This document shows positions 17,349-26,531 of a stretch of 64,000 nt of DNA, one piece after another (within the stretch, counting starts at the first letter, position 1; each line of letters begins with the position of its first letter). The DNA is from an uncultured Arachnia sp. (lineage in GTDB: Bacteria > Actinomycetota > Actinomycetes > Propionibacteriales > Propionibacteriaceae), in the NCBI GenBank assembly GCA_947499145.1, contig CANMNB010000004.1:62001-126000 (forward strand), written 5' to 3'. The notes beneath the pieces were generated by a model. The model saw only the letters and a list, made by a program, of their open reading frames with translations. It ran no database searches and was not told the origin of the DNA. A program made the translations under genes and the position numbers.

Positions 17349-17378
17349 TTGACCAGCACATGGGCGCGGACGTAGGAT
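17349..17378 (+). promoter_or_regulatory. Promoter of rplM-rpsI
   Basis: TTGACC (17349-17354) and TAGGAT (17373-17378) with 18-bp spacing predict a leader of about 80 nt before rplM. That leader contains a small GGGTTG...CAACCC hairpin (about 17421-17437), a possible autoregulatory site for a ribosomal-protein operon; this last point is only inference. Confidence 0.6.
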
Positions 17379-17468
17379 GGGTAGCTGTTGCGCGCATGCA
17401 TCGACCCGGCCGTCGGCACGGGTTGGCGGGCAACCCCCATCGGATCACATACGAATGGAAGTGGGATT

Positions 17469-17912
17469 GTGTCCACGTACACCCCAAAGTCGGGCGACAT
17501 CGCCCGCAACTGGCACGTCATCGACGCCGAGGACGTGATCCTCGGACGGCTGGCCACCCAGGTCGCCAACCTCCTGCGCGGCAAGCACAAGCCGCAGTTC
17601 GCCCCGCACGTCGACACGGGCGACTTCGTCATCGTCGTGAATGCCTCCAAGATCGCCCTGTCGGGCAACAAGCGCACCGACTCGATGCGCTACACGCACT
17701 CCGGTCGCCCGGGCGGCCTCCGCGCCGTCGCCATCGGCGAGCTGCTGGAGAAGGACCCGCGCCGCGCCGTCGAGCGCGCCGTGTGGGGCATGCTGCCGAA
17801 GAACAAGCTCAGCCGCCAGATGCTGAGCAAGCTCAAGGTCTACTCCGGCCCCGAGCACCCCCACGCTGCGCAGAAGCCGCAGCCCTTCGAGATCACCCAG
17901 ATCGCCCAGTGA
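17469..17912 (+). CDS. rplM: 50S ribosomal protein L13
   Basis: 147 aa. [35 protein letters not shown], and the C-terminal [17 protein letters not shown] segment are standard L13. The start is GTG at 17469 with GGAAGTGG upstream; earlier in-frame ATG 17388 would give an atypical N-terminus. It is followed 14 nt later by rpsI, the universal rplM-rpsI pair. Confidence 0.97.
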   Translation: MSTYTPKSGDIARNWHVIDAEDVILGRLATQVANLLRGKHKPQFAPHVDTGDFVIVVNASKIALSGNKRTDSMRYTHSGRPGGLRAVAIGELLEKDPRRAVERAVWGMLPKNKLSRQMLSKLKVYSGPEHPHAAQKPQPFEITQIAQ

Positions 17913-17926
17913 GCCGAGGACCTGAG

Positions 17927-18454
17927 ATGACTGAGACCACCAACGAAGAGACCGTCGTCGAGGAGACCACCACCTCCTTCACCGACGAGCAGAACCGCGA
18001 GATCGCCTACCGCTCCGACGCGAACCCCGCCGTCGCCGCCGGCTCCGACGTGCGCCAGGCCGTCGTGGCCCCCGGTGCCGCCACCGGCCGTCGCAAGGAG
18101 GCCATCGCCCGCGTCCGCATCATCCCCGGCTCGGGGAACTGGACCATCAACGGCCGCACCCTGGACGAGTACTTCCCGAACAAGGTGCACCAGCAGCTGG
18201 CGTCCGACCCGTTCGTGACCGCCGGTGTCGAGGGCGCCTACGACGTCATCGCCCGCATCGAGGGTGGCGGCGTGACCGGCCAGGCCGGCGCCCTGCGCCT
18301 CGGCGTGGCCCGCGCGCTGAACGCCGTGGACAGCGAGGCCAGCCGCCCGGCTCTCAAGAAGGCCGGCATGCTGACCCGCGACGCCCGCATCAAGGAGCGC
18401 AAGAAGGCCGGCCTCAAGAAGGCCCGCAAGGCCCCGCAGTACAGCAAGCGCTGA
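17927..18454 (+). CDS. rpsI: 30S ribosomal protein S9
   Basis: 175 aa. The S9 domain ([17 protein letters not shown] onward) occupies the C-terminal 130 residues and ends in the conserved basic [12 protein letters not shown] tail that reaches the P site. The first 45 residues are an acidic Glu/Thr-rich extension ([15 protein letters not shown]) usual in actinobacterial S9. The ATG has a weak GAGGACC site; it is co-transcribed with rplM. Confidence 0.97.
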   Translation: MTETTNEETVVEETTTSFTDEQNREIAYRSDANPAVAAGSDVRQAVVAPGAATGRRKEAIARVRIIPGSGNWTINGRTLDEYFPNKVHQQLASDPFVTAGVEGAYDVIARIEGGGVTGQAGALRLGVARALNAVDSEASRPALKKAGMLTRDARIKERKKAGLKKARKAPQYSKR

Positions 18455-18471
18455 CGCGCCGCAGCTCGCAG

Positions 18472-18503
18472 GTGCCCGTCCCCTCACCGGGGGCGGGCAC
18501 TTT
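18472..18503 (+). terminator. Rho-independent terminator of rplM-rpsI
   Basis: GTGCCCGTCCCC pairs with GGGGCGGGCAC across a short loop (small bulge), then TTT. It lies 18 nt after the rpsI stop and before glmM. Confidence 0.8.
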
Positions 18504-18559
18504 CGCGTTCGAGGGGACGGGTTCGCCCGCGGCCCGGGACCGGCAGTAGTCTTCGGCGC

Positions 18560-19912
18560 ATGCCACGACTTTTCGGAACCGACGGCGTGCGCGGCGTCGC
18601 CAACGTCGACCTCACGGCCGAGCTGGCCCTCAACCTCTCGGTCGCAGCGGCCCACGTGCTGGGCGAGGCCGGGGCCTTCGGGCGTCGCCAGCCTACCGCC
18701 CTCGTCGCCCGCGACCCACGCGTCTCCGGCGAATTCATCGAGGCCGCCGTGTGCGCCGGACTGGCCAGCGCGGGCGTCGACGTGATGCGCGTCGGCGTCG
18801 TCCCCACCCCGGCGGCGGCGTTCCTGGTCAACGAGTACCGCACCGATCTGGGGGTCATGATCTCGGCCTCCCACAACGCCATGCCCGACAACGGCATCAA
18901 GTTCTTCTCCCGCGGCGGGGTCAAACTGAACGACGACCTCGAGGACGCCATCGAGGACCGCCTCGAGGACGACTGGAAGCGCCCCGTCGGCGACAAGGTC
19001 GGCCGGGTCATCGACCAGCCCGATGCCGTCGAGTCCTACATCGACCACCTTGTCCGCTCCCTGCGGGGAGATGACGCGCTGAAGGGCCTGAGCGTCGTGC
19101 TCGACTGCGCGAACGGCGCCAGCTTCTACACCGCGCGCGAGGCATTCGAGCGGGCCGGCGCGTCGGTCACCACGATCTTCGCCGAGCCGGACGGGCTCAA
19201 CATCAACCACAACTGCGGTTCGACGCACCCCGAGCGCCTGCAGCGCGCCGTCGTCGACTCCCACGCCGACCTGGGCCTCGCGTTCGACGGCGACGCCGAC
19301 CGCTGCCTCGCCGTCGACCACGAGGGCAACCTCGTCGACGGTGACCAGATCATGGCCATCCTCGCCATCGCGCTCCAGGAGGACCACCGCCTCGCCTCGA
19401 ACACCGTGGTCGCGACGGTGATGAGCAACCTCGGCCTGACCCTGGCCATGAAGGAGCATGCCATCCGGGTCGACCAGACCAAGGTCGGCGACCGCTACGT
19501 GCTCGAGTCGATGAACGCCAACGGCTTCAGCCTGGGCGGCGAGCAGTCCGGCCACATCATCATGAGCGAGTTCGCCAACACCGGCGACGGCGTCCTGACC
19601 GGCCTGCACCTGGCCAAGCGCATCGCCACCACCGGCCAGACGCTGAAGGACCTGGCGTCGGTGATGACCCGACTGCCGCAGGTGATGATCAATGTCAAGA
19701 ACGTCGACAAGCTGCGCGCCGGCATCGACCCGGAGGTCAACTCCGCCGTCGCCGACGCCAACCACGAGCTGGGCGACGAGGGTCGCGTGCTGCTGCGCCC
19801 GTCCGGCACCGAGCCGGTGGTGCGCGTGATGGTGGAGGCCCCGACGATGGACCAGGCGCAGGAGATCGCTGATCGCCTGGCCGCGCTGGTCAAGCGCCGC
19901 CTCGGCAACTGA
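18560..19912 (+). CDS. glmM: Phosphoglucosamine mutase
   Basis: 450 aa. Interconverts glucosamine-6-P and glucosamine-1-P for UDP-GlcNAc, feeding peptidoglycan. The N-terminus [14 protein letters not shown] is diagnostic. The phosphorylated serine is Ser104 in [11 protein letters not shown], the metal loop is [11 protein letters not shown] (about residue 245), and [12 protein letters not shown] is the substrate phosphate loop. A TAGTCT -10 box (18546-18551) lies 8 nt before ATG, so the mRNA is probably leaderless. glmS lies 3 kb downstream. Confidence 0.97.
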   Translation: MPRLFGTDGVRGVANVDLTAELALNLSVAAAHVLGEAGAFGRRQPTALVARDPRVSGEFIEAAVCAGLASAGVDVMRVGVVPTPAAAFLVNEYRTDLGVMISASHNAMPDNGIKFFSRGGVKLNDDLEDAIEDRLEDDWKRPVGDKVGRVIDQPDAVESYIDHLVRSLRGDDALKGLSVVLDCANGASFYTAREAFERAGASVTTIFAEPDGLNINHNCGSTHPERLQRAVVDSHADLGLAFDGDADRCLAVDHEGNLVDGDQIMAILAIALQEDHRLASNTVVATVMSNLGLTLAMKEHAIRVDQTKVGDRYVLESMNANGFSLGGEQSGHIIMSEFANTGDGVLTGLHLAKRIATTGQTLKDLASVMTRLPQVMINVKNVDKLRAGIDPEVNSAVADANHELGDEGRVLLRPSGTEPVVRVMVEAPTMDQAQEIADRLAALVKRRLGN

Positions 19913-19957
19913 CGCGAGCCCGCTCCGTCGCCGCTGCGCCCGACAAACGCAACGCCC

Positions 19958-20063
19958 GCGTCGTCGTCGGCTCCGCTACTCCGGCCGCGGCGGGCCGCGT
20001 CGTCGTCGTCGGCTCCGCTACTCCGACCGCGTGGGGGGCCGCGTCGTCGTCGCCGCTACTCGG
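19958..20063. repeat. Three imperfect tandem copies of a ~40-bp unit
   Basis: CGCGTCGTCGTCGGCTCCGC followed by TACTCCGGCCGCGGCGGGC begins at about 19958, recurs from 19997 with one extra GTC and a G-run, and a truncated third copy from 20040 ends in CGCTACTCGGG. The CTACTC box links it to the other intergenic repeats. Confidence 0.7.
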
Positions 20064-20104
20064 GAAAATCGATCAGTGGTCGAGTTTCCCCCGTCCGCTT
20101 CCGA
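20063..20104 (-). repeat. Dispersed palindromic element, copy 2 (inverted)
   Basis: On the minus strand TCGGAAGCGGACGGGGG is followed by GAAACTCGACCA and TGATCGATTTTC, the same composite as at 5836-5876 with two substitutions in the left arm. Confidence 0.8.
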
Positions 20105-20215
20105 CAATGCTTCACCGACCCCCGGTTTTGTCGTGGGCGACGGGGACCGCACCGGTCTGTGAGCACGCGGTCGGGGCAGCAACGGCGCCCGGGAGCGCGG
20201 GTGATCCACGGGCCA

Positions 20216-20263
20216 CTGAGTGGGAGGGTTGATCGCGTCCTTCCGTCCAAAACTCCCACTTAG
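20216..20263. repeat. Inverted repeat CTGAGTGGGAG / CTCCCACTTAG
   Basis: 11-bp arms (20216-20226 and 20253-20263) with one mismatch around a 26-nt loop containing GATCGCGTCC. It may be a terminator-like hairpin or a member of another dispersed repeat family. Confidence 0.5.
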
Positions 20264-20288
20264 GTCATACCCGTACCCCGCAGTTCCC

Positions 20289-20325
20289 TCCAGACGGGGG
20301 AAAATCGATCAGTGATCGATTTTCC
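20289..20325 (+). repeat. Dispersed palindromic element, copy 3
   Basis: GACGGGGG leads into a perfect palindrome identical to copy 1 (arms GAAAATCGATCA, 20300-20311, and TGATCGATTTTC, 20313-20324). The TCGGAAGCG leader is absent here (CCCTCCA instead), so this copy is 5' truncated. Confidence 0.82.
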
Positions 20326-20376
20326 TGGGGGGCGAAGGCGACGCGTCGGGCCCCTCGTCACGGGCCTGCGGCCCTG

Positions 20377-20485
20377 CTCGGGGAGCGGGTGGCGTGATGC
20401 TCGGGAGCGGGTGGTGCATGATGCTCGGGCAGCGGGGCTGACCCGTCGAGACGGGCCTACGGACCTACTCGGGGAGCGGACGGTG
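20377..20485. repeat. Short degenerate repeats CTCGGGGAGCGGGTGG
   Basis: Four related blocks: CTCGGGGAGCGGGTGG, CTCGGGAGCGGGTGG, CTCGGGCAGCGGGG and CTCGGGGAGCGGACGG, with irregular spacing and interspersed GATG. No coding potential seen. Confidence 0.55.
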
Positions 20486-20493
20486 GCGGCTGC

Positions 20494-21462
20494 TCAGATC
20501 TTGCGGATCGCTATGGTCCTCACGCTGTGGTCCGGACCCTTCCGCAGCACCGCGGTCGCGCGGTCCCGGGTGGGGGCGATGTTCTCGCGCAGGTTCGGAC
20601 CGTTGATCTCCTCCCACACCTGCGACGCCGTCGCGAGCGCTTCGTCGTCGCTGAGGTCGGCGAAGACCTTGAAGAAGCTGCGCTCGTCCCGGAACGCCGT
20701 GGTGCGCAGGGCCATGAACCGTTCGGTGAACCACCGCTTGATGTCCGCCTCGTCGGCGTCGACGAAGACCGAGAAGTCGAAGAAGTCGCTGACCGCCAGG
20801 CCCGGATGCCCCTCGGTGTCGACGCGCGCCGGCTGCAGAACGTTGAGGCCCTCGACGATGAGGATGTCGGGGCGGGAGACCTCGATGGCCGACTCCGCGA
20901 CGATGTCGTAGGTCACGTGGTCGTAGACGGGGGTCCGCACGGTCGGCACACCGGACTTCACGTCGCTGACGAACTGCAGCAGCGCCCGTCGGTTGTAGGA
21001 CTCGGGGAATCCCTTGCGCTCCAGCAGCCCCCGCCGCTGCAGCTCGGCGTTGGGGTAGAGGAAGCCGTCGGTGGTGACGAGGTCCACCTTCGGTTGTCCC
21101 GGTGCGCGCCGCAGGAGCTCCTGCAGCAGCCGGGACGTCGTGGACTTCCCGACCGCCACCGAGCCGGCCACCCCGATGACGAACGGCGTGCGCCGCTCGT
21201 CGAGTTGCAGGAACTCGTTGGAGTCCTGGTAGAGCCGGCCGGTGTTCGCCATGTAGAGGTGCAGGAGCTGGGTCAGCGGCCGGTAGACCTCCGCGACGTC
21301 GGCGTGCGACGTCGGGTCGCCCAGACCCCGGAGCCGGTCCAGGGTCGCCTCGTCGACGTCGATCTGCGTGGTGTCGGCGAGCGAGGCCCATGCGTCGCGG
21401 CGCAGGACGACGTAGGGACGGGGCACGGACTTCCTCCCGGGCGGTCGACGATGTCCGGTCAT
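20494..21462 (-). CDS. coaA: Pantothenate kinase, type I
   Basis: 322 aa. Phosphorylates pantothenate, the first step of CoA synthesis. P-loop GSVAVGKS (about residues 100-107), then DLVTTDGFLYPNAEL and SYNRRALLQFV typical of bacterial CoaA. The ATG at 21462 matches the usual start (tens of residues before the P-loop); further upstream open frame is arginine-rich antisense of the photolyase. Divergent from phr with only 31 nt between starts, so promoters overlap. Confidence 0.95.
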   Translation of the reverse strand: MTGHRRPPGRKSVPRPYVVLRRDAWASLADTTQIDVDEATLDRLRGLGDPTSHADVAEVYRPLTQLLHLYMANTGRLYQDSNEFLQLDERRTPFVIGVAGSVAVGKSTTSRLLQELLRRAPGQPKVDLVTTDGFLYPNAELQRRGLLERKGFPESYNRRALLQFVSDVKSGVPTVRTPVYDHVTYDIVAESAIEVSRPDILIVEGLNVLQPARVDTEGHPGLAVSDFFDFSVFVDADEADIKRWFTERFMALRTTAFRDERSFFKVFADLSDDEALATASQVWEEINGPNLRENIAPTRDRATAVLRKGPDHSVRTIAIRKI

Positions 21463-21493
21463 GCTAGCCGAGCCGGTGCGGCACAGTGGGGCC

Positions 21494-22840
21494 ATGACGT
21501 CGATCCTCTGGCTGCGTCGCGACCTCCGTCGCCGCGACCTGCCCGCCCTCCTCGCGGCGGCCGACGACGGCCCGGTCCTCCCTGTGTTCATCCTCGACGA
21601 CGGCCTACTGGCCGAGTCCGACGTGCGCACTGCAGGGCTGGTGCGGGCACTGCACGGGGCCATGGACGCCTACGACGGCGGCCTCGTCATCCGGCGCGGC
21701 GACCCCGCCGCCGTCCTCCCCGAGCTCGTCCGTGCCTCCGGTGCGACGTCGGTGCACATCTCCGCCGAGCCGCACCCGTACGGGCGCCTCCGCGACCAGC
21801 GGGTGCGCGACGCGCTCGACGTTCCCCTCGTTGCCACCGGCAGTCCCTACGCCGTCGGCCCCGGGACCCTCACCACGCAGCAGGGCCGCCCCTACAGCGT
21901 CTTCACGCCGTTCTCGCGGGCCTGGCGCGCCCACGGCTGGCCCACCCCCGCGCCCGAGCCACGCGGACTGCGACTGGCCGCCGCGGAGTCCCTCCCGCTA
22001 CCCGAGGTCCCGGTCATCGACGTCGACCTCCCCGACGTCTCGGAGCGCGCCGCCCTCGAACGCTGGGACGAGTTCCGCCATCGTCTCGACGACTACGCCA
22101 CGGCTCGCGACCGGGCCGACCTCGACGGCACCTCGCGCATGTCGGTCCACCTGAAGTTCGGCACCATCCATCCCCGCACCCTGCTGGCCGACCTCGATCC
22201 TGAGCGCGAGTCCCACGGCCGCTACCTGCTGGAGCTGGGCTGGCGCGAGTTCTACGCCGACGTCACCTGGCACCGACCCGAATCCGTGGAGCAGGACCTC
22301 AGGACGCTGCCGCTGGACTACGACGACCCCGCCACCGATCCCGCCACGGCCGCCCTGCTCCGGGCCTGGCAGGAGGGCCGCACGGGCTATCCGTTCGTCG
22401 ACGCCGGGATGCGCCAGCTGCTGGCCACCGGCTGGATGCACAACCGCGTGCGGATGGTCGTGGCGAGCTTCCTGACCAAGGACCTCCACATCTGGTGGCC
22501 GCACGGCGCCCGATGGTTCATGAGGCACCTCGTCGACGGGGACCCGGCCTCCAACTCCCACGGCTGGCAGTGGGTGGCGGGCACCGGAACCGACGCGTCC
22601 CCGTACTTCCGCGTGTTCAACCCCGTGGCGCAGGGACAGCGGTTCGACCCGGTCGGCGACTACGTCCGACGCTGGGTCCCGGAGCTTCGCGACGTCCCCG
22701 GCAAGGGGGTCCACGAGCCGTGGAACCTGCCCGGCGGGGGAGTGCCCGGCTACCCGGCACCCGTCGTCGATCACGCGGAGGAACGCCTGGAGGCGCTGCG
22801 CCGGTACGAGGCGGCCCGCGCGGCCAAGGGTGGGAATTGA
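21494..22840 (+). CDS. phr: Deoxyribodipyrimidine photolyase, class I
   Basis: 448 aa. Repairs UV-induced cyclobutane dimers using FADH and light. N-terminal antenna (photolyase) domain begins TSILWLRRDLRRRDLPALL. The C-terminal FAD domain shows GRTGYPFVDAGMRQLL, GWMHNRVRMVVASFLTKDL and NSHGWQWVAGTGTDASPYF, including the conserved Trp electron-transfer chain region. The start is ATG 21494, the codon giving the standard N-terminus; CACAGT 6 nt upstream may be a weak leaderless -10. Confidence 0.95.
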   Translation: MTSILWLRRDLRRRDLPALLAAADDGPVLPVFILDDGLLAESDVRTAGLVRALHGAMDAYDGGLVIRRGDPAAVLPELVRASGATSVHISAEPHPYGRLRDQRVRDALDVPLVATGSPYAVGPGTLTTQQGRPYSVFTPFSRAWRAHGWPTPAPEPRGLRLAAAESLPLPEVPVIDVDLPDVSERAALERWDEFRHRLDDYATARDRADLDGTSRMSVHLKFGTIHPRTLLADLDPERESHGRYLLELGWREFYADVTWHRPESVEQDLRTLPLDYDDPATDPATAALLRAWQEGRTGYPFVDAGMRQLLATGWMHNRVRMVVASFLTKDLHIWWPHGARWFMRHLVDGDPASNSHGWQWVAGTGTDASPYFRVFNPVAQGQRFDPVGDYVRRWVPELRDVPGKGVHEPWNLPGGGVPGYPAPVVDHAEERLEALRRYEAARAAKGGN

Positions 22841-22865
22841 CGTCGCCTGCGGTACCTTTTTCGAC

Positions 22866-24704
22866 GTGTGTGGAATCGTTGGATACCTCGGAGACCGTGA
22901 AGCCCTCGACATCGTGATCTCTGGCCTGAAGAGGCTGGAGTACCGCGGATACGACTCGGCGGGCGTGGCGCTGGCCGCGGACGGCGCCATCGAATGGCGC
23001 AAGAAGCAGGGCAAGATCGCCAACCTCGTCGGCGCCATCGAGGACGATCCCCTCCCGAGCGCGACCATCGGGATCGGGCACACGCGGTGGGCGACGCACG
23101 GCGCCCCCACCGACGCGAACTCCCACCCGCACGTCGCCCGACGGATCGCGATCGTGCACAACGGCATCATCGAGAACCATGCGCCCCTGCGGGCCGAGCT
23201 CGAGGCCGCGGGGGCCGAGTTCACCTCCGAGACCGACTCGGAGGTGGCCGCCCACCTGCTCGAGAGCGCGGTCGCCGGCGGCGCAGGCCTCGTCGACGCG
23301 ATGCGCCAGGTGGTGTCCCGCCTGGAGGGCGCCTTCACCCTCGTCGCGATCGACGCGCAGGACCCGGACCGCATCGTGGCCGCGCGGCGCAACTCCCCGC
23401 TCGTCGTGGGCGTCGGCGACGGCGAGTACTTCCTCGCCTCCGACGTCGCTGCCTTCATCGAGCACACCCGGGACGCGATCGAACTGGGGCAGGACCAGGT
23501 CGTCGAGCTCACCCGCGACGGCGTCAACGTCACCACCTTCGACGGCGCCCCGGCGCAGACGAAGGCGTTCCACGTCGACTGGGACCTCCAGGCCGCGCAG
23601 AAGCAGGGCTACGACTGGTTCATGCGCAAGGAGATCTTCGAGCAGCCGCACGCGGTCGCCGACACCCTCCTCGGCCGGCTCAACGACAACGGCGAACTGG
23701 TCCTCGACGAGATCCGCATCAGCCCCGAGGAGCTGCGCCGGATCAACAAGATCGTCATCGTCGCGTGCGGCACCGCGTTCTACGCGGGCCTGGTGGCCAA
23801 GTACGCCATCGAGCACTGGACCCGCATCCCGTGCGAGGTCGAGATCGCGAGCGAGTTCCGCTACCGCGACCCCATCATCGACCCGATGACCCTCGTCGTC
23901 ACCATCTCCCAGTCCGGCGAGACCGCCGACACGCTCATGGCCATCCGCCACGCCCGCGAGCAGCACGCCAAGGTGATCGCGATCTGCAACACCAACGGCG
24001 CCACCATCCCGCGCGAGTCCGACGCCGTCATCTACACCCACGCCGGCCCCGAGATCGGCGTCGCCTCCACGAAGGGCTTCACCACGCAGCTGGTCGCCTG
24101 CTACCTGCTGGGCCTCTACCTGGCCCAGGTGCGCGGGATGAAGTACGGCGACGAGATCGCCGCCGTGCTGGGCGAGCTGGAGCGGATGCCGCAGGAGATC
24201 CAGCACCTGCTGGACAACCAGGCCCCGATCCTGGAGCTCGCGGAGGAGCTGAAGGAGGAGCCGTCGATCCTCTTCCTGGGCCGCCACGTCGGCTATCCCG
24301 TTGCCCTCGAGGGCGCCCTGAAGCTGAAGGAACTGGCCTATATCCACGCCGAGGGCTTCCCGGCCGGCGAACTCAAGCACGGCCCCATCGCTCTCGTCTC
24401 GCAGGACCTGCCGATGTTCGTCGTGGTCCCGCCGGGCGGCCGCGACCAGCTGCGCGACAAGGTCATCTCCAACATCGCCGAGGTCAAGGCCCGTGGCGCG
24501 CGGACCATCGTGCTGGCGGAGGCCGGCGACGAGGAGGCCCGCAAGCACGCGGACCACTTCATCGAACTCCCGCGCATCTCGACCCTGCTCCAACCTCTCG
24601 TCGCGATCGTCCCGCTGCAGCTGTTCGCGTGCGAGGTGGCCACACTGCGCGGCCACGACGTCGACCAGCCCCGCAACCTGGCGAAGTCCGTCACCGTCGA
24701 GTGA
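22866..24704 (+). CDS. glmS: Glutamine-fructose-6-phosphate aminotransferase
   Basis: 612 aa. Makes glucosamine-6-P from fructose-6-P and glutamine, feeding GlmM. Cys2 after the initiator (MCGIVGYLGD) is the glutaminase nucleophile. Two SIS sugar-isomerase domains follow: CGTAFYAG and TISQSGETADT in the first, ASTKGFTTQL and GRHVGYPVALEGALKLKEL in the second, ending KSVTVE. GTG 22866 is required to place Cys2; no Shine-Dalgarno is visible, but TACCTT (22853-22858) lies 7 nt upstream, suggesting a leaderless mRNA. No glmS ribozyme seen. Confidence 0.97.
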   Translation: MCGIVGYLGDREALDIVISGLKRLEYRGYDSAGVALAADGAIEWRKKQGKIANLVGAIEDDPLPSATIGIGHTRWATHGAPTDANSHPHVARRIAIVHNGIIENHAPLRAELEAAGAEFTSETDSEVAAHLLESAVAGGAGLVDAMRQVVSRLEGAFTLVAIDAQDPDRIVAARRNSPLVVGVGDGEYFLASDVAAFIEHTRDAIELGQDQVVELTRDGVNVTTFDGAPAQTKAFHVDWDLQAAQKQGYDWFMRKEIFEQPHAVADTLLGRLNDNGELVLDEIRISPEELRRINKIVIVACGTAFYAGLVAKYAIEHWTRIPCEVEIASEFRYRDPIIDPMTLVVTISQSGETADTLMAIRHAREQHAKVIAICNTNGATIPRESDAVIYTHAGPEIGVASTKGFTTQLVACYLLGLYLAQVRGMKYGDEIAAVLGELERMPQEIQHLLDNQAPILELAEELKEEPSILFLGRHVGYPVALEGALKLKELAYIHAEGFPAGELKHGPIALVSQDLPMFVVVPPGGRDQLRDKVISNIAEVKARGARTIVLAEAGDEEARKHADHFIELPRISTLLQPLVAIVPLQLFACEVATLRGHDVDQPRNLAKSVTVE

Positions 24705-24728
24705 TCGCCTGATCACTAGGGTGGATGC

Positions 24729-25079
24729 ATGATCATCGGGATCGGCACCGACCTGTGCGTGGTCGAGCGCTTCGAGGCCATGTTGGCGCGCCGGCCCGGT
24801 CTCCGAGAGCGCCTGCTGGCGCCGGCGGAGCGGGAGCTGTCGATCCAGTCCCAGGCGGCACGCTTTGCCGCCAAGGAGGCCTTGGCCAAGGCGCTCGGGT
24901 CGCCGGGCGGGCTCCGGTGGCTCGACGCCGAGGTGGTCAAGTCCGACGCAGGCGTCCCGAGCTTCCGGGTCACCGGCACCGTCGCCGAGCGCGTGGCGGC
25001 CCTGCGGATCGCGCGGATCCACCTCTCCATCTCCCACGACGGCGGCTACGCCACCGCGCTGGTGGTGTGCGAACGATGA
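24729..25079 (+). CDS. acpS: Holo-[acyl-carrier-protein] synthase
   Basis: 116 aa. Transfers 4'-phosphopantetheine from CoA to acyl carrier protein. MIIGIGTDLCVVERFE carries the Mg ligand Asp8, and FAAKEALAKALG carries the conserved Glu. HLSISHDGGYATALVV closes the domain. A TAGGGT box 6 nt before the ATG suggests leaderless transcription. The stop overlaps nnr (ATGA). Confidence 0.95.
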   Translation: MIIGIGTDLCVVERFEAMLARRPGLRERLLAPAERELSIQSQAARFAAKEALAKALGSPGGLRWLDAEVVKSDAGVPSFRVTGTVAERVAALRIARIHLSISHDGGYATALVVCER

Positions 25080-26476
25080 GACCCGTCGTCACCGCGGAGC
25101 AGATGCGCGCGGCAGAGCAGGCGGTCTTCGACGCCCACCCCGGCATAGACCTCATGGGCGTTGCGGCCGCTGCCGTCGCCGCAGAAGCCCGCCGCGCCTG
25201 GTGCTCCGGTCCGATCCTCGTGGTGGCCGGTCCGGGCAACAACGGCGGCGACGGGCTCTTCGCCGCCGCGGAGCTCGCGACGGACCACGACGTGCGGGTG
25301 TGGCTCGCGCTGGACGCCGCACACGAGGCGGGCCTTCGGGCCGCTCGGGAGGCCGGCTGCCGCGTCGTCGAGGCCCCCGAGGCCATCACTCTGCTCGTGG
25401 ATGCCGGCCTCGTCATCGACGCCGTGCTCGGCATCGGCGGCCGTCCGGGGCTGAGCGGACCGCTCGAGACGTTCGCGCACGCGTGCCGTGACGTCGAGGT
25501 CCCGGTCCTCGCCGTCGACCTGCCGAGCGGGCTCGACGCCGACTCCGGGCTGGCGCATTCCAGCCTCCACGCGACGACGACCGTCACCTTCGCCGCGCTG
25601 AAGCCCTGCCACGTCCTCGCGCCGGCGGCCGAGCGGTGCGGACGGGTCGTCGTCGCCGACATCGACGTGCCCATCCGGGAGGTCGCGTGGTCACAGGCCG
25701 AGCGGGCCGACGTCGCCCGCACCTGGCCGGTGCCCGACAGCTCCGACCACAAGTACACCCGGGGCGTCGTCGGCCTGGACGTCGGCTCCGAGCAGTACCC
25801 GGGGGCCGCGCTCCTCTCCTGCGCCGGTGCGCTGCACACCGGTCCCGGCATGGTGCGCTACCTGGGCACGGCGCCGGCCGAGATGATCGTGCAGCGCTTC
25901 CCGAGCGTCGTCACTGCCGAGGGGCGGGTGCAGGCCATGGTGGTGGGCTCGGGGTGGGGCGACGTCGACGCCGAGGACCGGTTCCGCGAGGCCGCCGGGC
26001 GCGGGGTCCCATCGGTCGTCGATGCCGACGCCCTGCGCTGGGTGCAGCACGGACTCCCCGAGGGCTCCCTGCTGACCCCCCACGCGGGCGAGCTCGCGCG
26101 CCTGCTGGACGTCGACCGTTCCGAGGTCGAAGCCGAGCCCCGGCACCACGCGGCGCTGGCGGCCGAACGCTTCGGCGCGACGGTCCTGCTCAAGGGAGCG
26201 GTGCAATTCGTTGCGGAACCGGGGGGACGCGTCATGACGGCCGTCCGGGGACCGGCCTGGACGGGGCAGGCAGGCTCGGGTGACGTGCTCGCCGGGGCCT
26301 GCGGAACGCTGCTGGCGGCCGGACTGACGGCCCTCGACGCCGCCGTCGCCGCCGCCAGCCTCCAGGCGATGACCGCCGAGGCCCACCCAGGTCCGTGGCC
26401 GCCCGACCGTGTGGCCGAATGGTTCCCGGAGGTCATCGCAGGGCTGGCAGCCTCGACGCCGCAGCTCGACGGCTGA
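25076..26476 (+). CDS. nnr: Bifunctional NAD(P)H-hydrate epimerase/dehydratase
   Basis: 466 aa. Repairs hydrated NAD(P)H. The N-terminal YjeF_N epimerase domain (about 1-205) has VVAGPGNNGGDGLFAA and VLAVDLPSGLDADSG. The C-terminal ADP-dependent dehydratase (about 225-460) has VVDADALRW, LTPHAGELARLL and GQAGSGDVLAGACGTLLA. The order epimerase-dehydratase as one chain is usual in bacteria. Coupled to acpS by ATGA, a pairing seen in many actinobacteria. Confidence 0.95.
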   Translation: MRPVVTAEQMRAAEQAVFDAHPGIDLMGVAAAAVAAEARRAWCSGPILVVAGPGNNGGDGLFAAAELATDHDVRVWLALDAAHEAGLRAAREAGCRVVEAPEAITLLVDAGLVIDAVLGIGGRPGLSGPLETFAHACRDVEVPVLAVDLPSGLDADSGLAHSSLHATTTVTFAALKPCHVLAPAAERCGRVVVADIDVPIREVAWSQAERADVARTWPVPDSSDHKYTRGVVGLDVGSEQYPGAALLSCAGALHTGPGMVRYLGTAPAEMIVQRFPSVVTAEGRVQAMVVGSGWGDVDAEDRFREAAGRGVPSVVDADALRWVQHGLPEGSLLTPHAGELARLLDVDRSEVEAEPRHHAALAAERFGATVLLKGAVQFVAEPGGRVMTAVRGPAWTGQAGSGDVLAGACGTLLAAGLTALDAAVAAASLQAMTAEAHPGPWPPDRVAEWFPEVIAGLAASTPQLDG

Positions 26477-26531
26477 ATGGGAGATCTCGTTCCGAGGACG
26501 CCACCACTTCTCCCTCGGAGGGCGGTGGGGC

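Larger units (their letters stand above)
19913..20493. other. Gene-free repeat island (581 bp)
   Basis: No convincing coding sequence. It holds, in order, three imperfect copies of a 40-bp unit (19958-20063), an inverted copy of the dispersed palindrome (20063-20104), an inverted repeat with 11-bp arms (20216-20263), another palindrome copy (20289-20325) and a run of GCTCGGGGAGCGG-type repeats (about 20377-20485). It sits between the 3' ends of glmM and coaA, which are convergent. Confidence 0.8.

Noticed and set aside
22837-22858. glmS ribozyme or long leader riboswitch
   Set aside because: Only 25 nt separate the photolyase stop from glmS, too short for a ribozyme.
22617-25037. 806-residue minus-strand frame opposite glmS/acpS
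   Set aside because: Antisense shadow; glmS and acpS motifs are unambiguous on the plus strand.
26486-26531. Hairpin between nnr and DyP
   Set aside because: CCCTCGGAGGG would need a one-base loop; pairing is too weak to call a terminator.
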